DNA from: Allium sativum
Taxonomy: Eukaryota > Streptophyta > Magnoliopsida > Asparagales > Amaryllidaceae
Assembly: GCA_030737875.1 (NCBI GenBank)
Contig: CM060912.1
Location: 875,835,199 to 875,899,198, forward strand
DNA: 64,000 bases
Direction of reading: 5' to 3'
Below are positions 35,701 through 47,325 of the stretch, piece after piece. Position numbers and translations under genes: made by a program. Every line of letters begins with the position of its first letter. Position 1 is the first letter of the stretch. The notes under the pieces were generated by a model. That model had not been told where the DNA came from, searched no databases, and was given only the letters and a program-made list of their open reading frames with translations.

Positions 35701-36029
35701 CAGTTCTGTGCTGACCGAAACCTTCTGAATCTTGTTTTGGCCATATCTTGGTCATACGGACTCCGATTTTCGAAAACTCGGACTCTATTTCACGTATTTT
35801 TCCGAGAAGAACGCAATGGCGATGTCCATTTTACCTAATTCCTGATTCTTAAATTAATTATCCTTATTTTACTATCTTTTCCGTTACATACATCGTTATC
35901 GAACTAATTTTTCTTCTCTTCCATGTATTAATTAATTCTTCTTATGCATCACCATTATTTACCCATCATAAGCATATTTTTATATATTTTATTTTACTTT
36001 TAATTATATTAAAAATACGGGGTGTTACA

Positions 36030-36042
36030 TTCTCCCCTCCTT
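36030..36042 (-). other. Element B polypurine tract
   Basis: The minus strand reads AAGGAGGGGAGAA directly before the LTR start, with the TTTTGGGGACGAAA box just upstream. Confidence 0.85.
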
Positions 36043-36960
36043 AAAGGATTTCGTCCCCAAAATCTTCAAGTTAAGAAGAATGTGTCCTACCATCCATCAT
36101 CCATCTACTCAATCATCAACCATAGGCATTCATTGTCCTTAAGAGATTTCTAATGCTGTATGAACATATGCAAGAAGTGTGTGTATATGTTCCTTGTCTA
36201 ATGCAAATGATCAGGCCTGATTGATCTTCTAGATGCAAAATATGTTTAGTGCCATGAGTCCAACATGTATGCAAATAGTCCTAGTCACATAAACACTATA
36301 TGTGTGCACAAACATCCATCCATATGCAACATTCACATGATAACACATTCAATTTCATCCACAAACAAGTGTAAACACTCATGCATATGCAATATGAAAG
36401 GTGACTGAGCCGATCTAGTGCCTAATGTGTAAATGCATCCACGAGCAACCACTAGCAACCACTTGCAGCCACTTGCAACCATCAATCATAACATGTCTCA
36501 AACACATGTTTACACCCAATTGTTCCTATCTAAAGGTATAGTCGAATGATAGAATCAAGTAAAAACTTTGTGCCCATTAGGCAATGTCAAAACTGGAAAC
36601 CTATGCCATATATATATTGATTAGGAGAAGAACTCTCTAAGCATCAGCCCCGAAGACCGAAATCAACATAAGACCGACACCCAAAGAATTACTCATCCGA
36701 ACCAATATATATGATTCTAGGAAACTAAGCATGATGGACTCCTATTAGGTCACAAGGAAATCCCTTCCTAAGACCAACCCGTTTCCTATAAAACCCAAAA
36801 AGTTTAGTCAACCCAACGAACACCCTTAAGCCCCAACATGTGTTACTAACAGATGAGTCATACTCCCTATGGGGTTTGCAACATAAATTAGATTGAGGAT
36901 AGGACCGAGAGGATATACACATAAGATAACATGTGAGTAAGCTCCATAGGAAAAGAGAAA
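36043..36960 (-). other. Element B 3' non-coding region
   Basis: Corresponds to the post-pol spacer of element C and the post-gag spacer of A: it has the repeated CAAGTGG/CTTGCAACC motifs (about 36440-36480) and the GATCAGGCCTGAT palindrome (about 36207). The frame at 36725-36964 has no recognisable motif. Confidence 0.6.
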
Positions 36961-38250
36961 TCATGGATATACTCTTAAAAAGAGATATGGTGCGCGAATC
37001 TAGTCTTCAATCTTCTAAGTTGCATTTCTTTGAGCTTAACTCCATTGTGCTTTGACCGCCCTTAACTTCACAATTCCGTAGCTTCTTAATTCTTGTTTCC
37101 AAAATATGGGTTGGAATCCATTTCACTTTTGCCTCTCGTTCCACTTTCACTTATTCTCCTCCTAGTATACTCGGCTCAAACATAACTGCGTACTCATGGT
37201 TTCATGCAAGCTCTCCAAAATTCACTAGTGAATCTTGGATCTTGTCCACTTACTATCAGGTATTCCACGCAGAAGAACTATCTCTTAGAAATAAATGCCA
37301 ACCATGTTGCCAAATGTACTTACTAAGGTGATTCTCTACAACTCATGCATAAGCGAAATGACCCATCCGCCTTAGTGGCAAACACTACTCGATCAGATTA
37401 CAAATTACCAATAAATGTGTCAAGAGATTCTAGGAAACAAATCATGATAGAACCCTAAAGGTTACATGCGACTTCGAGGGTATTACCGAGGCAAGTCAAG
37501 AGTCTAACTACCCTCTTTTCAAAACCGAGAAGGTCACCCTTACTGGATAACCACTCGATCGCTAGAATCAACCCATAGCCCAAAACGTAAACATTACTTC
37601 TAGACTCAACACTTAGCATAGACATTATCAAATCCAAACAAGTCATGAATAAATGAGCCGATTTCCCCAACAGGACTTGAGACAAAAATGGGATCCTCTA
37701 CTATGCTAGTACTAAGGTGCAGAGACTCAACTTTCGAAGCAGAATTAAAAGGATGCGATGTACAAAAACAAAGTTCTAGTGGGATGATAGAAAAGAAAAG
37801 CTAAACCTTTAACAGGAACGTTACCACTCTCTTAGGTACGCTAGTAGTGAGAGCATACAATTGCCCTCTCGACGATCTTGTCCCTAGCCCTTGTCCTATA
37901 ATACTTAACTACATGTCCCTTCTCACTAAAGATACTCTCTCTTGTCATGGGTTTTACTATTCTTTCACTTAGGCCCCTTTCCTTTTACTTTTTTCCTCCT
38001 TCATGGATTAAGCTATAACAACTAGTTCCTTGTTCTTACTGTCCTTGTATAGTTTGTTGACAAGTCTCTCGAAGCTACCTCCAACGCACGACAACTCTAC
38101 CCAACTTGAAATAAGATTAGACGCAGATGGAACTACCACGGCTACAGACGGAGGTTGGGCACTCCTTTGCCCTCCGACATGTGTCGGATGTCTACGAAAC
38201 TATGGTGAAAAGAGAGAGAAGAGATTTCAAGAGAGAATCAAAAGATAGTG
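36960..38250 (-). pseudogene. Degraded gag-pol remnants of element B
   Basis: On the minus strand: a Lys-rich stretch like the gag C-terminus (about 37990-37900), a protease C-terminal half with the conserved YGLILAIEWLSS pattern (37685-37455), a short RT-entry piece (ATKADG-like, about 37400-37360), then a chromodomain-like tail with EVER, RI and LRNCEVK motifs matching 57470-57340 of element C. The protease Asp motif, the RT core, RNase H and integrase are absent. Many frameshifts and stops interrupt it. Identification rests on collinearity with element C. Confidence 0.7.
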
Positions 38251-38369
38251 CATATGGCTTTGGGGAATATGCCATTTAATTAAAACAAAATTTTCTTGAA
38301 AATTTGCTTCTTTGTAAATGTTTTGAAAATAATTTCAGAAGGTTTTTGAAAACTTTTGCCCAGTCTGGT

Positions 38370-38389
38370 AACCTTCTGCTCTGATACCA
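38370..38389 (-). other. Element B primer binding site
   Basis: The minus strand reads TGGTATCAGAGC then AGAAGG, two bases inside the 5' LTR end at 38392. It is the exact initiator-Met tRNA type match found in element A. Confidence 0.9.
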
Positions 38390-38391
38390 AA

Positions 38392-41342
38392 TGTAACACT
38401 CCACATCTGTTAAGGTCACTCACAAAGGGAATGCCTTAACTTCAATGGAGTATTATGGGTACTGGAACAGAAATATTACAAGACAGACATATATAAAACA
38501 GCGGAAAATAAAGTGGAAGTACTTCAAATCATTTATTAAATATAAATGTTTACAAGAAAAGCCCATCAACTTCCAATACCCAATTTCATAGTTAAAATAT
38601 CTGTCTTGCTCAAAAAAAAAACAAAGAAGCATAAAAATAAACTGCAATATTCCCCAATAAAGCAAAGCAAGCCATAGCCAAGAGAAATCCAAGCCATACA
38701 TGAAAGAGCCTTGGAGCTTGGTAAGATCCGAACTAAGCTGTATTCCCACTCTGTGAACCTGGGGGGAGGGGGGGGAACGGAAGAAAAAGAGGCGAAACAA
38801 AACGGGTCAGTCATAAAGACTAAGTAAGTCCTAGTGACTTTCAGCATAAAAATGAGTAAAGATAACATGGCATGAATAAACTGAAAGTAAACATAAGCAT
38901 GATGACAAGGTAGGCAAGATAAACTAAGATAACAAGATAAACTATGATAACAAGATAAAGTATGATAACAAGATAAACTAAGGTAACAAGATAAACTTCG
39001 GGCATGATGAAACAAGTATAACATCCCATAATTCCTATCAAGTATCCCACCGCATGGTTTCTTTCAAGAATAACATCGCAAGGTTTCTAAGCTTTACCAA
39101 TAAAACGATATCTATTTGCTCTGCATCACCTAACTAGCATCCTCATAAGTGTCTTACACGGAATGATCTGTACTCCTACTAGTATCTCAACTAGTGTCCT
39201 GTGCAACAAGGATCCGTACCCCCTACTAGTGTCCCAACTAGTAGCCCGTGTTATATAATAATTACAACGTGATCCCAATCCTCGTAATTATGGTAGCCTT
39301 CAGGTGTACATCGATTTTGAGGATTCCACCTCGATCACCCCAATGACCATGTAAATATTCGATGCACCCTTACTACCTTATCGATCGGCTCCCTACTTGT
39401 CCTAGTTCTCGTTTGTGTCACGCGGCCCCCTACTTGTAGATACCTGTGCTGGTCCCACCATGGGGTGTATCAAGTTCCATGGTGGCAACCCTGACACAAA
39501 TCAAGATGCACAGCTTTATACCTACTAATGCCCAGTGGCTAAATTTTCTGCGCCGAAGTGTGTGCACGCCCGCACTCCGTTAGAACCTACACTGCTGCAC
39601 CAACCGCCGCTAATTTGACCTCTTATAATCAGCCCAGTAATCGTGCCCCACCCTGCCTAGCACAGGGTTCCGTTGATACCTAATGTGGGTTACTACTGAA
39701 ATGGGTCCCCATTACTAGGTTTTTCTAATGGTTAAGTCTATGGGCCTATATTCTCTGATATTACCCACCAACCCTGATGTGTACTTAACCCCGCTACTGA
39801 TTCAAGCATGTGTATTTAATGGTTAAGTGTGTGTATGGGCCTATATTTACTAATATTACCCACCAACACGATATGTACTTAACCCTTCTACTCGTTATGT
39901 TACCATGGTTAAGTGTTTACCTTAGTTAACTTAACCTTTCTCACTTATTATGTTTGATTGGTTAAGTGTGGTTTATTAACTTAACCCTGTTCGTTTATCT
40001 GGTTACATTGGTTAAGAATTTCTTGTTAACATAACCCTATGTGTTACTTAACCCTACCACGCATCACATCAGATTGGTTAAGTGCACGTTAACTTAACCC
40101 CATCCACTAGTCATATTATAATGGTAAGTGTTATCAACTTATTCAAGTTAACTTAACCCACCCGCTTGTCCTGTTATGTTGGTTAAGTGTTACTACTTAA
40201 CCGCAACCACTTGTCTAATTAACCCATTGTATTAGTTAAGTGTTCTCATTAACTTAACCTCACTCTCTAGTCCAGTTTAATCATGTTATAATGGTTAAAC
40301 ATTTGCTTAACCTTACCCACTCCCGTAGTCAACATATTAAATTGGTTAAGTGTCCAGATTAACCTAATCATATTACTTAACCCACCCATTTATATCATAT
40401 TGGTTAAGTGTTCTTATTTACTTAACCCTACCCACTCGTCTAATTACCAAGTTACGTTGGTTAAGTATTACTATTCGTATTTCCACATGTCACCCACATG
40501 TCACCCACTTAACCCCCATGTCCCACCACATGTTTATCTGGTTAAGTATTTCTTAATTCATTAAGGCCGTAACCTTATAAAGACCTCTCACATTAGACTG
40601 ACATTTATGGCAGCTGGATTTGCCGGGCGGGTCCGGGCAGTCTTACACCATAAAAGAGTCTAACCTCGTGTCTTTACAACTGTTACGCTTTTAATTTGGA
40701 GACGGCGGCCATGGCTCAAGAGAGATTTTAGCAGAATTTTGGTGTCATATGAATTTGTGTGAGTTTGGCTAGGTCTAGGTATTATTTTATAGGTGTAGCA
40801 ATTCATTTCAGCCATCGGATTAACCCTAAAACCCATCCGGACCATCAAAACTCGTCCCGGGCCTCAAAAATGGGTTCTGGCCCGAAACAGGCCGGCCAGG
40901 TCGACCTGCAGGGGGGAGGTCGACACTATAGTCGACCCCCATGGGGGAGGACGGCTCCCAGGTCGACCCCCTAGTCGATCTGGCCCCCAGGTCGACGCCC
41001 AGGTCGACCTGGCCAGTTCTGTGTTGACCGAAACCTTCTGAATCTTGTTTTGTCCATATCTTGGTCATACGGACTCCGATTTTCGAAAACTCGGACTCTA
41101 TTTCGTGTATTTTTCCGAGAGGAATGCAATGGTGATGTCCATTTTACCTAATTACTGATTCTTAAATTAATTATCCTTATTTTACTATCTTTTCCGTTAC
41201 ATACATCGTTATCGAACTAATTTTTCTTCTCTTCCATGTATTAATTAATTCTTCTTATGCATCACCATTATTTACCCATCATAAGCATATTTTTATATAT
41301 TTTATTTTACTTTTAATTATATTAAAAATACGGGGTGTTACA
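38392..41342 (-). repeat. Element B 5' LTR
   Basis: Collinear with 33089-36029 and very similar by eye, with a hairpin array at 39729-40548, GTCGAC cluster 40897-41012, TATA 40785-40791 and a G-run near 38761 interrupted by one A. Frames at 38453-39024 are shared LTR frames without protein motifs. Confidence 0.92.
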
Positions 41343-41411
41343 TCATCTTTATGAACATTTTAAGTTGGTTTAATTATCAGCAAGAACCGGGAAAAAAGGT
41401 TGGCCATTACA
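41343..41411 (+). repeat. Element X left LTR, terminal piece
   Basis: After the TCATC duplication the X LTR continues for about 64 bases to GGTTGGCCATTACA at 41411, a typical LTR 3' end, followed by a primer-like site. Confidence 0.75.
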
Positions 41412-41415
41412 GATG

Positions 41416-41427
41416 TGGTATTAGAGA
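41416..41427 (+). other. Element X degenerate primer binding site
   Basis: TGGTATTAGAGA, two changes from TGGTATCAGAGC, four bases after the LTR end. It supports Ty3-type priming by initiator-Met tRNA and marks X as old. Confidence 0.65.
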
Positions 41428-42048
41428 TTTTGTTTATACAAAGCTATGGGGTTCAACATATTTGAAAAAAAGAAAGAATTCATCAGGGTTATAATATCTC
41501 ATTAGAGATAAGACTAGAAATATCCTAGAATGAGATTCTGGAATATTATGTTTGAGAGCGTGTCTTTTCTTATAATGTCAATGTATTATAATGGAATTTA
41601 TGAACCTAAATTTAAGCATTTTCCTTAACTCATGGACTTGTAAGTACTGGTAATCGTATATGGATGCAATCAGCTAAATAACTTAAGTATAAGAAACCCT
41701 TAAAAAGGTATTTAAGAAAATTTTAGGTTGCACTGGAACTTGAGTAGAGTTCACTAACCATTTTGAATAATCTATTTTTGGTTGATAAGTAAGAATAAGA
41801 ATGACCTAATTAAGTTCCTTAACTATTTTTGAATATTAAGGGAAAGGAATTTAAGGTATAAACACTTAGTAAGTATAATTTATAATTTGACCTGAATTGT
41901 TTTGGATAAGTTAGGCAAATGATAGGTTTCATAATTTTAGATTTAATAGTAGATCGTGAATTAAAGGATGATTTCTAAGTTTTTAATTTTTACTTTTACG
42001 GTGGCAAACATCTAAGTGTTAGACGGTATCTATCTCAGTTTCTTCCTA

Positions 42049-42835
42049 ATGGTAGCAGTAGCAGCTCTGTGTCTTGCTCAAAGAATTCAATTATAAACAT
42101 ATCCAGCAAAGACTATAGTAATGGACCTATTCCTAGTGATTACAAAATTACAAAGATTTCTTCAGACTCTACTTCTACCGAGGATCAGCAGAATATCCTG
42201 ATGGTGATACAGACCTTAGTTATGACCATTACATTCCCGATATATTAGGAGGGGACATTCTTCCACAGCAGTATGATGACATTATGATGTACCAAACTTT
42301 CCCTTAGGCCCTATGATTATAAAGCAGATGACAGGGGCAGAGGCCGCAGCCTATTACAGTATCAAGATCCCTCCAGGTATGGATGATGATATAGTAGATG
42401 CATTATGGCAGCATGTCTTATATGAGAGAGACCCGGAGTTACTAGGACAAATACCGGTAGCTGAGGATCCTGATTTAGACATGCCACCACGAGATAGGTG
42501 GGGAGATTGACGCGATTATGGATGATATTGAGCATCCTGTGTATGTAGTAGGCGAGGGTCCTAAATGGGACCTGGCTCCTAAGATAGGCGATGAGGTTGA
42601 TGGTATTATCTGTGAGTTAGAGCATCCAATGAACGAGGACGATGGAGTTGATGGATATATAGTAAGTGAGGACGATAATGGAGAGGTGATTGATGGAGAT
42701 GGATATGTAGCTGATGACAAGGATGAGTTTTTCGATGAGGAGCCAGAGGAGCTCGGTCTTTTTGGTCCATCAGACGATGGATCAGATATGTTGGATGATT
42801 ACTTAGTCGGAAGTTGGGACATTGTATATACTTAA
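42049..42835 (+). pseudogene. Acidic orphan protein of element X, frameshifted
   Basis: Not recognised. Collinear coding-like segments in changing frames: a Ser-rich part (GSSSSSVSCSKNS, about 42050), an Asp/Tyr-rich part (DGDTDLSYDHYIPDILGG, about 42200), then 42313-42510 (MIIKQMTGAEAAAYYSIK ... MPPRDRWGD) and 42518-42835 (MDDIEHPVYVVGEG ... DIVYT, stop). The last part is very rich in Asp and Glu (VDGYIVSEDDNGEV and similar). At least three frameshifts separate the pieces. The composition is quite unlike the AT-rich flanks, which supports former coding. No zinc finger, membrane segment or catalytic motif is seen. It could be a divergent gag-like or element-specific protein, or a captured host gene. 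Confidence 0.5.
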
Positions 42836-43149
42836 GTGCTTAGATGCACTAAGTTGTTTTGTGCTAGGACGCATTTTGGGGACTTGTACCTTGATAGGTA
42901 TACTCTTGTGATTGTACATTTTTGGACTACCTCAAGTACGTAGTACGTGCTGAGGAAGGAGGATGTTATACTTTTGTACTCTGACCAGAATGGTATCATG
43001 ATATGACACTTTTGGGGATTGACTATAACTTAAGCATTCTATTACAAAATTATATGATTTTGAAATATTTCCAAAACTACGTAAAGAAATTTGGATTTAA
43101 GATTTGTAAAGGAATTTAAAACTAATTGTTTTCCTTTTCAAGGACGAAA

Positions 43150-43167
43150 AGTTTTAGGGGGGGTGAA
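43150..43167 (+). other. Element X polypurine tract
   Basis: AGTTTTAGGGGGGGTGAA directly before the LTR start TGTAACAATCC, preceded by CAAGGACGAAA, the half-box also seen by the other tracts here. Confidence 0.7.
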
Positions 43168-44864
43168 TGTAACAATCCAGATTTTTTTCAACTAAGTTTA
43201 AATTGGATTTTTATTACCTAATTTGAATTTTCTGAATATAAATTAAGGTTTAAATACAAATTTGATTAAATAATCTTTCATATAAATTTGAATTAGCAAT
43301 AATAAATATTTTGTTATGATATAAAATATGGAAAGGTTAACCTATTTTTAAGGCCATATTTAATATATGAGATTTTATAAATATAAATTTAAATGAACAT
43401 ATTTTTAATATTAATTATTATTGATATTGTTTGAATTTGATAACATATAATAATGTTTATACAATTAAGTTACAAAGATTTGTTAAGTATTCAAATCTTA
43501 TGTTAAAACTATTTTATTTTCGATCAAATATATATAAATACACACTATATACACAAATGTTTTGAAATATTAATAAGATGAAAATATAATTTATTTCAAT
43601 GTTATATAATTTTTAAAACCATAACCTAGAAGTTAAGAAATGTTTACACTTATAAGTATTGGTACTTTACTAAATTTAAAAGTGTTGCAAAGACGTTGCT
43701 AATTTAAATTAATTATTTAAAGCCTTAGGATAAGAACGAAAGTGAGGTGTCCTTATATGAGTCATTATGCATGGAAGTGTTTATGTTAGAGTAACATGTG
43801 TCTTTATATGTGTCATTATGCATGGAAGAGTTTATGTTAAAGTGGCATGTGTCCTTATATGTGTCTTTATGCATGAAGATGGTTTCATGTTAGGTGACAT
43901 GTTCCTATGGTTTAATTAACAAATACACACTTAAAGCTTCCTATATAAAGAGCACTTATGCTTCGTTTTTGAACATATCTTCACCATTTTTCTCTACACC
44001 ATCCCTTCCTCACTTCCTCCACCTCAATCTCCCCATACTCCTCCCCGTTCCGTTCATAAGCCTCAGCCTCCCCTTGGCTTGAAAATAAAATAATAAGTTT
44101 AAGTGTTGAAGGGTGTATACATACGTTCTGGTTTGCAAAGAAGGAATGTTGTATGCATAGTGGAAATCATCTGTTGGCGTATTCGCAGTTGATACAGAGT
44201 TCTGACAGTGAAGTTTTCGGAAGCAATGATGGTGAAAACTTCTAATTTAATTATTTTTAAATTAGTAGAATGGATTAATTGTAATTAGTTGAGATTAATT
44301 ATCATTAGTTAACGATAATTAGTTGATCATGGATGTTAGTTATTGTGTGCAATGTTTGAATGGATGTTTATATAGTTAGAAACACACTGAACACTGATAA
44401 GCATTATTGACAGTAACGCTTGTGCACAATTGAAACGATTGTTTAATTGTTGTGATGGATGAATTCATGCATGCTCATATGATTGATTTTTGGTTGATTA
44501 TGGTTGTATGAAATCACATGTATGATAGTTGTGAAATTATATGGGTAATAGATTCAAATCTCCCTTCCATGTAAGTGACGGTTAATTATTTTAATACTTA
44601 AGCTCTGAATTTGGATTTCGAAATTATTTTGAAACCTAAGTAAGTAAGTTTTGGAAATGTTTTTAATAATTTATGGGCTATCAAAGTTTGAACTAGGTTT
44701 TTAAATAATTTGGGAATAGAGTGGAAATATGTATGAATAATTTTCGTAAAGAACGATTTGTTAAACAAATTTGACGTTAAGTAAGATGTTGTTGAAATGA
44801 TTGGGCTTTGGAAAAGAGAAATTTGGTTTTCTTATCTAGAAAACGTTTTAAATGGTTTATATAA
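43168..44864 (+). repeat. Element X right LTR, first part
   Basis: Starts TGTAACAATCCAG after the polypurine tract. Its first 454 bases are missing from the left LTR; from 43622 it matches 28788 onward. TATA lies at 43942-43948. It is interrupted after TAA (44862-44864) by the Harbinger element and resumes at 51633. Confidence 0.82.
44862..44864. repeat. TSD TAA of the Harbinger element (right copy 51630-51632)
   Basis: The uninterrupted left LTR reads GTTTATATAAGTATATAATGG. Here TATATAA is followed by the transposon and TAAGTATATAATGG resumes at 51630, so TAA is duplicated, as expected for PIF/Harbinger. Confidence 0.88.
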
Positions 44865-44878
44865 GAGCAACTCCAACA
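44865..44878. repeat. Harbinger left terminal inverted repeat
   Basis: GAGCAACTCCAACA, the perfect inverse of TGTTGGAGTTGCTC at 51616-51629. Beyond 14 bases the two ends diverge. Confidence 0.88.
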
Positions 44879-45005
44879 ACACAATGTTCATGTGCTGAAT
44901 TCGTAAATTAGGGTTGATTTGGTCCCCAACAAAAGTTCTTTATCGTAATATTCAGCTATATATTACGGGATCAATTCAAGATCCTGAATTGGGTTCGCGT
45001 GCCAA

Positions 45006-45105
45006 ATTTATCGGCTCCTCATGTGATGAGCCGATTTTTTCGGCGTGCGCTGAAAAAATTGGCTTGTCACATGAGGAGTCGACTAAGTCGGCGCGCCACA
45101 CATTA
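45006..45105. repeat. Left subterminal GCCGAT hairpin block
   Basis: An inverted repeat GCTCCTCATGTGA ... TCACATGAGGAGTC with about 40 bases between arms, interspersed with GCCGAT, TCGGC and GGCGCGCC motifs. The DNA is much richer in CpG than its surroundings. The right end has a matching block at 51471-51555. Confidence 0.7.
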
Positions 45106-45380
45106 AGATTTTAAATATTTGTTTTCCTACCCTAGCTTATACTATAATATGACAGAATATAATAGTTATTATTTTCGTACATAATAGTTATGTTTAGAAA
45201 CACTGAAATGAACTAATTTAGATTCAAAACTTAAAAATAGCTGGTTAAGAACCCGTAGAAATATAGTACAACCCCTAGGGTAAAATAAAAAACTACAACA
45301 TCATTACTGCATAAAAGGTCCATAAGCTAGGACCATCAAAAAATAAAACACGAGTTCAGACAATCAAGCAAGCTTCATAA

Positions 45381-46770
45381 CTAGGTATTGCCATATTTGT
45401 TCCATAAATGATCCATAAGATCTTTCTACAGCCGGATATGGAGTTGTGCATCTCTAAACATAACCTGACGGCTCAAATGAACATTGAAGTCATTTTCTGT
45501 TATTGGTGTGTTATGTCAGAATACTTACTGTGGTTGCGAAGCACCTTCATATTCGATGTGGCATTGCCCTTCATCCATATTTCTTTCGTCTTCTATAATC
45601 ATGTTGTGTAGAATGACGCAGGCAAACATGATTGTAGATATCTTTTTCCTAGACCAAAGCTGGCACGGATTACTTATCATTGCAAATCTAGAATGTAAAA
45701 CACTGAAAGCACATTCTACATCTTTCCTTTGTCCCTTCTACATCGCCACAAATTTGACTTATTTAGGAGTCAATGGATTTGGACATGTTTTAACAATGGT
45801 GCTCCATTTTGGGTAAATGCCGTCACCTAGGTAATAGCCATGGTCGTAAGTATTTACGCCTAGGGTAATTGTTAAAGGAGTTACCTGGCCTTGAGCAAGA
45901 TCATTGAATAGATGGGATCTTTCTATAACATTTAAGTCATTGTTCGAACTAGGGATTCCGAAGGAAGTGTTCCATATCTACAGATCATACAATATCATAG
46001 CTTCCAAAATGATGGTTGGTCGCCTTTCCTTCCCGTTACACACCTTGTAATCCCTTTGGGTAGTTCTTCCATTCCCAGTGCATACAGTCCAGACTCCCTA
46101 ACATTCCCGACCATCCCCTGCTCTTGTGCATCTCTCTGATTCGCACTACGTCTGCTTCGTTCAGAGACCTTAAGTATTCTTCTCCGTAGACGTCCACCAC
46201 AACCTGACAGAATTTTTCAAGTGTGTCAAGTGTTGTGCTCTCTGCTATTCGGTATGCATCATCCAAAGCATCAGCAGGAGAGCCATAAGCTAACATTCGC
46301 ATAGCGGCCGTCATTTTCTGAAAACCGGACAACCCCTGCGTCTTCGATGCATTTTGTTTGTACTTAAAGTAATCATTGTTACCTTGAATACCCGCCAATA
46401 TCCGAAGAAAAAGATTTCTCCGCATCCTGAATCTTCTATGAAACATATCTGGTCCATAAGTGCAGTTGTCATTGAAGTAATCTTGCATCAGAGACTTATG
46501 GTATTTAGCATGATTTCGGTGTATAAATTTCCTTCCTGGAACCGACCCTCCTCGAATTGTGGATGATGAGTTGTAGGCTTCATGGTATAAGTCTCGTATT
46601 TCCTGTATTTCTTCCGCTTCCTCTTGAAGGATTTCCTCTTCATCCGAATCGCTGTTAAAAGCCATGATGCATGTCATAAAATTGGAATCCATTTCTGTTT
46701 TTGAATGTGTTTGGATATGAGATATGGTTGTGACGTTGGTGTTGTATATAAGGTATGAGTTCTTGGTCAA
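45381..46770 (-). pseudogene. PIF/Harbinger DDE transposase (HARBI1/ALP1-like), pseudogene
   Basis: Would nick DNA at the terminal repeats. The first frame (46770-46036) contains an acidic start (NSDSDEEEILQEEAEE; likely Met at 46692), the conserved FHRRFRMRRNLFLRI region, AMRMLAYGSPADALDD, and the first catalytic Asp in MLGSLDCMHWEWKNYP. A frameshift near 46040 moves the remainder to another frame: RRPTIILEA, the second Asp in SNNDLNV, GYYLGDGIYP, and the catalytic Glu in KDVECAFSVL, then ILHNMIIEDER. Stops follow at a Trp position (TAG), after PLTPK (TAA) and after FVAM (TAG). A further shift or intron (donor-like GTAAGTATT at about 45527) leads to the C-terminal VMFRDAQLHIRL and HLWNKYG. 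All three catalytic residues survive but the gene is broken. The GRF-like ORF lies upstream in the same direction. Confidence 0.88.
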
Positions 46771-46800
46771 TGGGTAGCTTTATCGTGTTGAGTTTGCTCA

Positions 46801-46980
46801 TTTACTGGACAGAGCGCCCCTTTATTGGACAGAGCACCCCTTTACTGGACAGAGCGCCCCTTTATTGGATAGGGCGTCCCTTTACTGGACATAGCGCCCC
46901 TTTAGTGGACAGAGCCCCCATTTATTGGACAGAGGGCCCCTTTACTGGACAGAGCTCCCTTTTATTAGACATAATGCCAT
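46801..46980. repeat. Minisatellite, nine 20-bp units
   Basis: Nine units of exactly 20 bases, consensus TTTACTGGACAGAGCGCCCC, with a degenerate tenth. It lies 31 bases upstream of the transposase open frame, in the likely promoter or leader. The plus-strand frame 46755-47039 across it is an artefact of the repeat. Confidence 0.9.
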
Positions 46981-47035
46981 CTTATTGGTACGAGTGCTCC
47001 AATATCAATACTTGTTTTGGTGTAGTTCATAGTGT

Positions 47036-47131
47036 GTAGGGTCGTCCACGTAATTGTTGCTTAGAAATTTATGTGTACAGGGTCGTCCACGTTATGTAGC
47101 CATGGAATTTAACAAGTAGGGTCGTCTACGT
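47036..47131. repeat. Three copies of AGGGTCGTCCACGT motif
   Basis: AGGGTCGTCCACGTAAT near 47038, CAGGGTCGTCCACGTTAT near 47078 and AGGGTCGTCTACGTTAT near 47118, spaced about 40 bases. They sit in the intergenic space between the GRF-like ORF and the transposase, and might be protein-binding sites. Confidence 0.55.
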
Positions 47132-47164
47132 TATATTTTTTGAGAAATAAATTAGCTTTCAACG

Positions 47165-47325
47165 TTTCTCTATCACAGCTACAGTCGGCAGTCATTAGTG
47201 CATAGCGTAGATTCTCTTTCATGACATTAACAGTGACCAATGCCAGTGTATAGTGTAGATTCTCTATCATGGCTACAGTGGACTGTGACTAGTGCATAGT
47301 GGAGATTCTCTATCATGGACGTTCC
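47165..47325. repeat. Imperfect tandem repeat, period about 53 bases
   Basis: Three units built from AGTGCATAGTGGAGATTCTCTAT and CATGGCTACAGTGG segments. The repeat has no open frame and lies in the same intergenic space as the minisatellite. Confidence 0.6.

Larger units (their letters stand above)
33089..36029 (-). repeat. Element B 3' LTR
   Basis: Plus-strand ends TGTAACACCCCAC and ACGGGGTGTTACA. It contains a G-run at about 33458-33472, a 14-unit hairpin array (34427-35250), the CCGGGCGGGTCCGGGCAG module (about 35318-35338), the GTCGAC cluster (35595-35695), TATA 35483-35489 and the shared U3 block (35735-35820). Confidence 0.92.
33089..41342 (-). mobile_element. Tekay-like LTR element B, internally deleted, 8.25 kb
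   Basis: LTRs 33089-36029 and 38392-41342, TCATC duplication, primer site at 38389 and polypurine tract at 36030, all in minus orientation. The 2.36-kb interior keeps diverged pieces of protease, RT start and chromodomain tail in the right order, with most of RT and all of integrase missing. LTR organisation and modules match elements A and C but the sequence is a separate family or subfamily. It inserted in the left LTR of X. Confidence 0.92.
41412..43167 (+). other. Element X internal region
   Basis: 1.76 kb between LTR end and LTR start. The first 600 bases are AT-rich and non-coding. An acidic open region follows (about 42049-42835), then 330 bases of trailer with an AAGGACGAAA box. No gag zinc knuckle, protease DSG, RT or integrase motif was found in any frame. 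Confidence 0.7.

Noticed and set aside
42475..42720. 81-aa Ser/Pro-rich minus frame
   Set aside because: It is the antisense shadow of the acidic orphan region of element X.
46755..47039. 94-aa plus-strand frame with repeated TERPFIGQS-like segments
   Set aside because: It is created by the 20-bp minisatellite read through three frames.
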